A stretch of DNA of 9,107 bases, taken from the NCBI GenBank assembly GCA_020356305.1, contig CP070636.1:212636-221742 (forward strand), written 5' to 3'. This stretch comes from Candidatus Bathyarchaeota archaeon. Lineage in GTDB: Archaea > Thermoproteota > Bathyarchaeia > Bathyarchaeales > Bathyarchaeaceae. Below, piece by piece: positions 1-4,701 of this stretch (position 1 is its first letter; each line of letters begins with the position of its first letter). The position numbers were made by a program, and so were the translations under genes. The notes below the pieces were generated by a model. That model did no database searches and was not told the origin of the DNA. It saw nothing but the letters and a program-made list of their open reading frames with translations.

Positions 1-428
1 CCTTGATCTGCAACACCGGCTAGAGCACGAGTTAAGACAGCTGCAGAGCCTACTGCGTCAATACTTAGCTTTCTAAACAACTCTCCAAAGCCAGGCAAAG
101 TCTTAACCAACATTGGCCTCACCGCCTCGATGGTCACGTCTCGAGGACTGATACCCGTCCCACCACACACAATAATTGCATCCACCTTCTCTGACCCCAG
201 AGCTCTGCTGACATATTTTCCAATCGAAACCGTGTCGTCAGGCACTATCTCCTTAGAAATCACGGGGTGACCAGCTCTCCGCAGGATTTCTACGATCAAA
301 TCGCCTGAAGGATCATCCACTGATCTTCTTGTCTTAAGATCTTGGTAACGAGAAGAGCTGCAAATGAGTACGGCAAAGCCTACGCTTGCGGGAGCCTCAG
401 CCTTGTGCCTACGTGAAGTCTCACTCAT
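1..428 (-). CDS. moaB: MoaB/MogA-family molybdopterin biosynthesis protein (3' end outside window)
   Basis: The frame is open from an ATG at 428 to the left edge, giving 142 visible residues; the C-terminal end is cut off by the window. Residues 89-103 carry the family signature GGTGISPRDVTIEAV, the MPT-binding GGTG loop followed by the RDxT motif. A Rossmann-like start (VGFAVLICSSSRY) and the segment GSAAVLTRALAG near residues 127-138 also fit MoaB/MogA. Members of this family adenylylate molybdopterin, or act in a related late step, so that molybdenum or tungsten can be inserted. The start ATG overlaps the moaC stop (ATGA), so the two genes are almost certainly translationally coupled in one operon. 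Whether it is MoaB-like or MogA-like cannot be told from the visible part; the family assignment itself is firm. Confidence 0.93.
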   Translation of the reverse strand, partial: MSETSRRHKAEAPASVGFAVLICSSSRYQDLKTRRSVDDPSGDLIVEILRRAGHPVISKEIVPDDTVSIGKYVSRALGSEKVDAIIVCGGTGISPRDVTIEAVRPMLVKTLPGFGELFRKLSIDAVGSAAVLTRALAGVADQ

Positions 429-868
429 CTACCCTTTCCCTTCACCTTACGGGCAACATGAACATTCTGAATCAGCGTCGATGGATACTGTCCCTTCCCA
501 TCTTTCTCGTATTGCTTCGTCATGTCCCAAATTGTCAGCAACGCGGTGGTAGCTGCAACGAGAGCTTCCATCTCAACTCCAGTTTGGGCCCTAGTCTTAA
601 CGGTCGCGGAAACCTCTACCCACGAAAAGCCAATGGTTTCTAGGCTGATTTCAACATCCGTCAATGGAAGAGGGTGACACAAGGGAATCAAGCTGCTCGT
701 TCTCTTGGCGGCTAGGACTCCAGCGATCTTTGCCGCGTAAAAGGGGTCGCCCTTCTCAATTTGTTTTGCTTCAATGAGCTTCATAGTTTCCGGTTTTAGC
801 CTAATCAGGCCCTTCGCCGTTGCCTCACGATACACTTCCGGCTTTTTCGTGACATCTACCATAGACAT
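425..868 (-). CDS. moaC: Cyclic pyranopterin monophosphate synthase MoaC
   Basis: MoaC converts the MoaA product, 3',8-cyclo-7,8-dihydro-GTP, to cyclic pyranopterin monophosphate in cytosolic molybdenum cofactor synthesis. From the start chosen here the protein has 147 residues, near the usual bacterial and archaeal length. It shows the whole family pattern: MVDVTKK at 3-9, IAGVLAAKRTSSLIPLCHPL at 48-67, TGVEMEAL at 96-103 and DMTK at 115-118. His65 (LCHP) and Lys118 correspond to catalytic His77 and Lys131 of the E. coli enzyme. The reading frame extends to 877 with GTG and ATG codons, but the GAGGAG ribosome site lies over these, so the ATG at 868, eight bases after it, is the best start. 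moaB follows with a four-base overlap. The basic C-terminal tail (KVKGKGR) is unremarkable. Confidence 0.95.
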   Translation of the reverse strand: MSMVDVTKKPEVYREATAKGLIRLKPETMKLIEAKQIEKGDPFYAAKIAGVLAAKRTSSLIPLCHPLPLTDVEISLETIGFSWVEVSATVKTRAQTGVEMEALVAATTALLTIWDMTKQYEKDGKGQYPSTLIQNVHVARKVKGKGR

Positions 869-876
869 AAACATCA

Positions 877-882
877 CTCCTC
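877..882 (-). promoter_or_regulatory. Ribosome binding site that decides the moaC start
   Basis: On the minus strand GAGGAG lies eight bases before the ATG at 868. It overlaps the earlier GTG (877-875) and directly abuts the ATG at 874, so those codons are poor starts. Confidence 0.7.
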
Positions 883-886
883 TAAG

Positions 887-896
887 GTTTTAAAAC
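887..896. repeat. 10-bp perfect palindrome upstream of moaC
   Basis: GTTTTAAAAC is a perfect palindrome four bases upstream of the moaC ribosome site. It could be an operator or part of an AT-rich promoter element. A separate TATA-like CTTATTAG lies a little further upstream on the minus strand. A ten-base AT-rich palindrome can occur by chance, so a function is only suggested. Confidence 0.35.
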
Positions 897-940
897 ACTA
901 ATAAGGACGACTGCACGCGCATTTTGTTTGCCCCAATCTA

Positions 941-1225
941 CTACTCATCTGGTGATCTGGATTTGTTTGCTGTCCAAGAATTTATGAGATGCTTGATCAT
1001 TGTTGCTCGAGGGCTTGCTTCGTTGAAGCGGAAGATGCGGATTCGTCCAAATTGTTTGTGTTTGATTAATTCGAAGTTTTCGAGAAGTTGCAGGTGCTGG
1101 TTTGTTGTAGCGTAGTTGAGTCCAGCTCTTCGGGCGATTTCTGAGATGTTGAGTTCTCCGATCTCCGTGAGAATTCTGAGGATCCTTACCCGTCCTTTCG
1201 AAGAGAAGACTTCTTCGATCGACAT
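941..1225 (-). CDS. Small winged-helix (ArsR-like) DNA-binding protein
   Basis: This 94-residue protein has an ArsR-like winged-helix layout. A first helix (GRVRILRILTEIG, 11-23) is followed by NISEIARRAGL (26-36) and the recognition helix NYATTNQHLQLLENFELI (37-54). A basic beta-wing (KHKQFGRIRIFRFNE, 55-69) and a C-terminal helix (70-83) complete it. No cysteine or histidine metal-sensing motif is present, so metal sensing is unlikely. The ATG lies 6 bases after the orc1/cdc6 stop, and an AGAGG ribosome site sits inside the end of that gene, so the two are probably one transcript. It may be a transcriptional regulator or an accessory DNA-binding partner of the Cdc6-family protein; the target is unknown. 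An overlapping 96-codon frame on the same strand (945-1235) has a poorer, non-domain sequence and is treated as a shadow. Confidence 0.85.
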   Translation of the reverse strand: MSIEEVFSSKGRVRILRILTEIGELNISEIARRAGLNYATTNQHLQLLENFELIKHKQFGRIRIFRFNEASPRATMIKHLINSWTANKSRSPDE

Positions 1226-1231
1226 AGACTT

Positions 1232-2413
1232 TCACGTCCTCTTGGGGAGAACTCTGTCTAATGCTTGTTCCAGGTCAGTGGCGGGAACCTGTGGCAGGCT
1301 TATGAGGGTTGTCTTTCCCCGTTGCCCCGCACCTGAAGGCTGAGTTTTGATTATGCCCAGAGCAGAGAGTTCTTTCACGTACTTCCAGAGTTGGGTGTGC
1401 CCTCGTCCCTTTTTGTCCCACTCTTCGCAAACAATTGTGTAAGCGTCTTCAGCTTCTCCCATTGATATGTAAGCCGTTCCAGTTTGCTTGAAGCGTCTCG
1501 CTACGCCTAGGAGAAAGAGTTTTTCGTGAAGGCTGAGAGATGAGACGATGTCCTTTCTTACGACCGGGTAGATGCTGACCGCTGCCTTTCGAACGTATTC
1601 AGGGAGCACTTCCGGTGACTCGGAAGCGTCTGCGTACTTGCCGGCTCGCCACAAGAGTTCGATGGCGTAGCGTGCGTCTCCCTCTTCTGAAGCCGCTAGC
1701 TCGGAGATGAGGTCTAGCGTCTGTGTGGAAAGAGCTCCAGGTCTGAAGGCGAGCGTCACACGGTCAGTTAAGATGTCTCGAAGCTGGGGTGGTGAGTATT
1801 TTTCCAGATTGATGATGTTGCGTTGAAGCGTGCTTCTGGTGCTGGCGTCCAACTGGTGTAAATATTCGGGTTCGCGGAGAACACAGATGAGAGAGAGCCT
1901 CTTGGGAGCGTTAAGACGCCCTTCTTGGATGCGAGTGAGGCTGTAAAGGGGTTCGGATCCTTCTTTTCGGATGAGTGCCTCGAGCTCATCCATCGCGAGT
2001 ATCAAATAGGCTTTACGTTCGTCAAGAACCTGCATAAGCATCTGCATGAGTTCCGCCTCAGAATAGCCTCGCCTCGGAAAATGTGGGTAGAACTTGAGAA
2101 TTATTCGATGAAGAATCATGAAGAAGCTTCCACCGCACTCGCGACAGTTGGCGTGAACGTAATGTAAGTTGATTCCCCTCTCCTGCGCTTCTCTTGCTAT
2201 GCTGAGTCCAAAGCGCTGGGAGAGAGCCGTTTTTCCAGTTCCAATCTTTCCAATAATGAGCGCGCGTTGAGTCATTTTTCCTGGCGTTTCAATTGCAAAA
2301 CGGAAGAACTTGTTGAGAAGGTTTAGTTGAAGCTCTCGATGGGGGAGGCGAGGTGGCACATAGTTTATGTCAAGTTTGCTTTCATCCTTGAAAACAGTGG
2401 ACTGCCTGCTCAT
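1232..2413 (-). CDS. cdc6: Orc1/Cdc6-family AAA+ replication initiator protein (divergent)
   Basis: This 393-residue protein has the archaeal Orc1/Cdc6 architecture, whose members bind origins and load the MCM helicase. The N-terminal lead-in VFKDESKLDINYVPPRLPHR (7-26) is typical. Walker A is GKIGTGKT (55-62), Walker B is LILAMDE (137-143), and sensor 2 is GDAR (245-248) followed by the usual YAIELLWRAGKYA helix. A C-terminal winged-helix domain covers about 293-375 (LHEKLFLLGVARR to TTLISLPQ). It departs from canonical initiators at sensor 1: where most have a Ser/Thr-Asn-Asp triplet after the beta strand, this one reads CVLREPEYL (177-185), with Arg at the Asn position. It may therefore be a paralogue with altered ATPase behaviour. 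The ATG at 2413 has no strong ribosome site; a TATA-like box about 30-40 bases upstream suggests a very short leader. A winged-helix gene follows after 6 bases. Confidence 0.92.
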   Translation of the reverse strand: MSRQSTVFKDESKLDINYVPPRLPHRELQLNLLNKFFRFAIETPGKMTQRALIIGKIGTGKTALSQRFGLSIAREAQERGINLHYVHANCRECGGSFFMILHRIILKFYPHFPRRGYSEAELMQMLMQVLDERKAYLILAMDELEALIRKEGSEPLYSLTRIQEGRLNAPKRLSLICVLREPEYLHQLDASTRSTLQRNIINLEKYSPPQLRDILTDRVTLAFRPGALSTQTLDLISELAASEEGDARYAIELLWRAGKYADASESPEVLPEYVRKAAVSIYPVVRKDIVSSLSLHEKLFLLGVARRFKQTGTAYISMGEAEDAYTIVCEEWDKKGRGHTQLWKYVKELSALGIIKTQPSGAGQRGKTTLISLPQVPATDLEQALDRVLPKRT

Positions 2414-2439
2414 AATTGGTCTTTTCGGTTTTATTGAGC

Positions 2440-2453
2440 ATTGATAATTTATG
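2440..2453 (-). promoter_or_regulatory. cdc6: Probable orc1/cdc6 promoter, flanked by inverted repeat arms
   Basis: The minus strand reads ACATAAATTATC here, a TATA-like box whose expected transcript start (about 25 bases on, near 2418) lies just before the ATG at 2413. The perfect arms TTGATA (2441-2446) and TATCAA (2463-2468), and an outer pair CGGTTT (2426-2431) and AAACCG (2467-2472), surround it. No match to the known ORB origin motif was seen in the gap 2414-2575. Confidence 0.45.
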
Positions 2454-2575
2454 TTTTTTGTCTATCAAACCGTACAAAACTAACGTTTATTGGTGAAAGT
2501 AATGGAAGAAAACCAGGTATTTACTTTGCGCTTGAGTTCCAAGAATCTCCTTCCTGTGCATGTACTTGTGGTTCA

Positions 2576-2989
2576 TCATTCTTCGCGAGTTCGCATGTAG
2601 TCCTGAAGCATCTTGGCGTGCTTGAAGGCGAGTTTTTCTGGAATTTTCTGTAGGTCAACTACGCTAATTTCTTCGATCTCTCCTTCCTGTTTCTTCATCT
2701 TTCCTCCAATAGGTCTTACCAGAAAGCATGCGGGGTAATAGTCATACTCTATTCCATCTTGAACCCCGCTCTCATGGTATTCCCCTATCTTTCTCACAAT
2801 CTTAACGTGTAACCCTGTTTCTTCCTCCAGTTCTCGCTTGAGAGCTTGTTCCACGTTTTCTCCAGCATCAACTCGTCCACCTGGCAAAGCCCAATATCCT
2901 TTGAAGACTACGGTCGCTCTTTTGACCAACAAGATCTTGCCGTTCGGGAATTCTACTATTGCGGCCACCGTTCTCCCGCCAAACTTCAT
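2576..2989 (-). CDS. Nudix hydrolase
   Basis: Nudix enzymes hydrolyse nucleoside diphosphates linked to another group, often damaged or surplus nucleotides. The Nudix box GX5EX7REUXEEXGU is perfect: counting from the upstream GTG codon at 2995, Gly40, Glu46, Arg54-Glu55, Glu58-Glu59 and Gly61. These glutamates bind the catalytic magnesium. The N-terminal strand TVAAIVEFPNGKILLVKRA and the WALPGG stretch before the box are typical of ADP-ribose/MutT-like members, but the substrate cannot be told. The total length of about 137 residues is a normal single domain. I prefer the ATG at 2989, six bases after GAGGC, over the GTG at 2995 that abuts it. The gene is divergent from a small ribbon-helix-helix-like gene and lies upstream of orc1/cdc6 on the same strand, with a 162-base gap and its own promoter for cdc6. 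Confidence 0.93.
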   Translation of the reverse strand: MKFGGRTVAAIVEFPNGKILLVKRATVVFKGYWALPGGRVDAGENVEQALKRELEEETGLHVKIVRKIGEYHESGVQDGIEYDYYPACFLVRPIGGKMKKQEGEIEEISVVDLQKIPEKLAFKHAKMLQDYMRTREE

Positions 2990-2995
2990 TTGCAC

Positions 2996-3000
2996 GCCTC
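2996..3000 (-). promoter_or_regulatory. Ribosome binding site deciding the Nudix start
   Basis: GAGGC on the minus strand ends six bases before the ATG at 2989 and directly touches the in-frame GTG at 2995, which favours the ATG. Confidence 0.5.
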
Positions 3001-3011
3001 TATTGTTATGT

Positions 3012-3022
3012 GTACAATGTAC
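3012..3022. promoter_or_regulatory. 11-bp perfect palindrome, candidate operator in the divergent promoter
   Basis: GTACA-A-TGTAC is a perfect inverted repeat with a one-base centre. It sits between a TATA-like box of the Nudix gene (3024-3031) and its expected transcript start near 3000, where an archaeal repressor would block transcription. The small DNA-binding protein encoded divergently from 3112 is the natural candidate ligand; this link is inference. Confidence 0.45.
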
Positions 3023-3023
3023 C

Positions 3024-3031
3024 GTTTATTC
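3024..3031 (-). promoter_or_regulatory. TATA-like box for the Nudix gene
   Basis: The minus strand reads GAATAAAC, placed about 25 bases before a transcript start that would give a short leader containing the GAGGC ribosome site. It is the only AT-rich stretch at a suitable distance. Confidence 0.35.
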
Positions 3032-3067
3032 AAAGTTGCTGTTGCTGTATTGGCGCAGTCACATAGA

Positions 3068-3075
3068 TTTAAAAG
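3068..3075 (+). promoter_or_regulatory. TATA-like box for the ribbon-helix-helix-like gene
   Basis: TTTAAAAG on the plus strand matches the archaeal TATA consensus well. The expected transcript start near 3096 leaves a leader of about 16 bases before the TTG at 3112. Confidence 0.45.
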
Positions 3076-3111
3076 CTCCAATCTCAAATCAAGAGACTGC
3101 GCGAATGTGAA

Positions 3112-3297
3112 TTGAATAAGCAGAAGCCTATTTGCAGAGTTGAAGAGATCGAACGAAAGAATACCACCTCAGAATTTAAGGTATGGCTTAGGGAAGACGT
3201 TTACGAAATCTTTGAAAAGAAAGCCAAACCCAACGGGATGACTGTTGCCGAATTGATCAACTACAAAATCATTCTCAAGTTTGCGCACATGCCTTAG
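3112..3297 (+). CDS. Small ribbon-helix-helix-like protein, probable transcriptional regulator
   Basis: This 61-residue frame starts with TTG; no ATG or GTG is available upstream before a stop. From about residue 21 it follows the ribbon-helix-helix pattern: a short strand EFKVWL (21-26), helix REDVYEIFEKKAKP (27-40), the turn NGMT (41-44) and a second helix VAELINYKIILKFA (45-58). RHH proteins dimerise through the strand, which contacts operator DNA. The N-terminal 20 residues are charged and look disordered. A palindrome suited to a dimer lies 90 bases upstream in the shared promoter with the Nudix gene, so it may control itself and that gene. The ribosome site is weak (TGTGA), consistent with a near-leaderless message. 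The fold call comes from pattern only. Confidence 0.6.
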   Translation: MNKQKPICRVEEIERKNTTSEFKVWLREDVYEIFEKKAKPNGMTVAELINYKIILKFAHMP

Positions 3298-3383
3298 CTT
3301 TAGTGGTAAATTCCTCGGCTCCCTGTTCCCCAATTGATCGTTGGAATTCCAATGTGCACGATTCTGAGCTTCAAATCCGAGAA

Positions 3384-3430
3384 TTTATTACTTAATAGTC
3401 AACAAGAGAAGAGACAAGTTAGATATATAC
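3384..3430 (+). promoter_or_regulatory. Promoter region of the deacetylase gene
   Basis: Two TATA-like boxes are present: TTTATTACTTAATA (3384-3397), giving a start near 3415, and AGATATATAC (3421-3430), giving a start at the TTG codon itself. Because a ribosome site GAGGGG lies at 3441-3446, the first box is the more consistent one. Confidence 0.4.
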
Positions 3431-3452
3431 TGGGTAGCGTGAGGGGTTTGTT

Positions 3453-4292
3453 TTGAAAATAGTCTTCTCCGAGAAATGCTTGGATTACTCCAATTGGCAT
3501 GTAGAAAGTCCAGAGAGAGTCAGAGAAGCTTGGCAAATCCTTCAAAATGAAGGGTACAAATTTGTTAAACCCAAGCCGGCCTCTGATGACGAAATCTTTC
3601 ACGTACATTCCACACGACATGTAGAAAGAATTAGAACCGGCAATTTCTACGATCCCGATACTCCAGCTTATAAGAATATTTACGAATACGCAAAACTTTC
3701 CGCTGGAGGAGCCGTAGTCGCTGCAAAAGAAAGAGGTTTTTCACTTATGAGACCTCCAGGTCATCATGCGGGCAGAGATGGTAAGGCGTTGGGAGCGCAA
3801 ACATTGGGCTTCTGCTATCTAAATAACATAGCTATAGCTGTCAGAAGCTTGGGTTCACCAACTCTCATTCTAGATATTGATGGACACCATGGAAATGGAA
3901 CTCAACAAATTTTCTACGAAGATCCAAGTGTCACATTTGTCTCATTACACCGAAGTCCACATTACCCAGGAACTGGTCTTCGCTCTGAAGCCAACTGTTT
4001 CAACTTTCCCTTGTTTCATGAGGTCGGTGATGAGGTGTACCTCGAGACGTTAGAGAAAGCATTAGCTAAAGTGAAAGCGAGACATTTTGAAATAGTTGGA
4101 ATTTCAGCAGGTTTTGATGCTCACGAAGGAGATCTGGCATCGCTAGGTTTGAGTTCCAAATGTTTCAGAGAAATCGGCAGAAGAATTAGAGCTTTGGAAA
4201 AACCAGTATTTGGCACATTGGAGGGCGGTTATTCAGGCAAAAACGTGGGAGCAGATCTACATGAACTTATCCAAGGGTTGGAAGAACCATGA
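3453..4292 (+). CDS. Histone deacetylase superfamily protein (class II/acetylpolyamine type)
   Basis: This is a zinc-dependent amidohydrolase of the arginase/deacetylase fold, 279 residues, near the full single-domain length. The active site is complete: the His pair in RPPGHHAG (His104, His105), zinc ligands Asp143 and His145 in LDIDGHHGNGTQ, Asp222 in GFDAHEGD, and the catalytic Tyr260 in EGGYS. The loop SLHRSPHYPGTG (164-175) is typical of class II and bacterial/archaeal members. Likely substrates are acetyl-lysine on proteins such as chromatin proteins, or acetylated polyamines; sequence alone does not decide. The start is TTG, nine bases or fewer after GAGGGG, and the N-terminus (MKIVFSEKCLDY) fits the family's first strand. 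No acetyltransferase is nearby, and gaps on both sides suggest a single-gene unit. Confidence 0.94.
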   Translation: MKIVFSEKCLDYSNWHVESPERVREAWQILQNEGYKFVKPKPASDDEIFHVHSTRHVERIRTGNFYDPDTPAYKNIYEYAKLSAGGAVVAAKERGFSLMRPPGHHAGRDGKALGAQTLGFCYLNNIAIAVRSLGSPTLILDIDGHHGNGTQQIFYEDPSVTFVSLHRSPHYPGTGLRSEANCFNFPLFHEVGDEVYLETLEKALAKVKARHFEIVGISAGFDAHEGDLASLGLSSKCFREIGRRIRALEKPVFGTLEGGYSGKNVGADLHELIQGLEEP

Positions 4293-4509
4293 AATATGAG
4301 TGTGATGTGCCAGCGCAAATACAGGATTGTCCTTGAGAGGTTGAACTGAAGTTAGAAGTTTGGCGGGCTCTCGCACTCAAGATCGCAATCACAATTTCAG
4401 CGGGGCCAGAGTCGTCATCGCCCACCAGCAACAGTGAATGTATATCTCACATAAAAACGTATCTCCGAAGAATATTGCGAACTGAACTATAATTTATTGA
4501 GTTATAATA

Positions 4510-4629
4510 TTGCAAAGAAGATTACATAAAATTCAAAGAGGTGAAAAATATTATAAAAACGAGTATATCGGAAAAGTCTACCCGCGCGGACAACCCTTAG
4601 AAGAGATACCTCAAAACAATGTCTCTTGA
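4510..4629 (+). CDS. Possible 39-residue small protein (weak)
   Basis: A TTG-initiated frame encodes a basic, polar peptide beginning LQRRLHKIQRGEKYYKNEYI and ending EEIPQNNVS. Its composition is protein-like and not low-complexity. There is no ribosome site, and a stop lies three codons before the TTG. It could be a real small gene or chance in an AT-rich spacer; I recognise no family. Confidence 0.2.
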   Translation: MQRRLHKIQRGEKYYKNEYIGKVYPRGQPLEEIPQNNVS

Positions 4630-4687
4630 AAGAGTAAATAGATCCTACGACCATGCATCATTTTTTATGAACAGTTTCGCAATAATA

Positions 4688-4696
4688 GAGGCGGTG
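4688..4696 (+). promoter_or_regulatory. Ribosome binding site supporting the TTG start of the MttB homologue
   Basis: GAGGCGGTG ends five bases before the TTG at 4702. The in-frame upstream stretch back to a stop at 4639 holds no ATG, GTG or other TTG, so this is the only possible start. Confidence 0.65.
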
Positions 4697-4701
4697 TTTC
4701 G

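Larger units (their letters stand above)
4293..4701. other. 409-base intergenic region before the MttB homologue
   Basis: No convincing gene is present. The first part (to about 4450) has balanced base composition and contains a 51-codon open stretch (4337-4492) without any start codon near its beginning, perhaps an old gene remnant or chance. The second part is AT-rich, with TATA-like stretches near 4487-4510 and TTTTTTATG at 4661-4669. A possible 39-residue frame lies at 4510-4629. A 12-codon ATG frame (4667-4705) runs into the next gene's start. No tRNA-like structure was recognised. Confidence 0.5.

Noticed and set aside
945..1235. 96-codon frame overlapping the winged-helix gene on the same strand
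   Set aside because: Its sequence has no domain pattern, while the overlapping 941-1225 frame is a clean winged helix.
1925..2167. 80-codon plus-strand frame inside cdc6
   Set aside because: It is antisense to the conserved AAA+ core and has no ribosome site or domain pattern.
2414..2575. Replication origin next to cdc6
   Set aside because: Archaeal origins often lie here, but no ORB-like repeat or long AT-rich unwinding element is visible in this 162-base gap.
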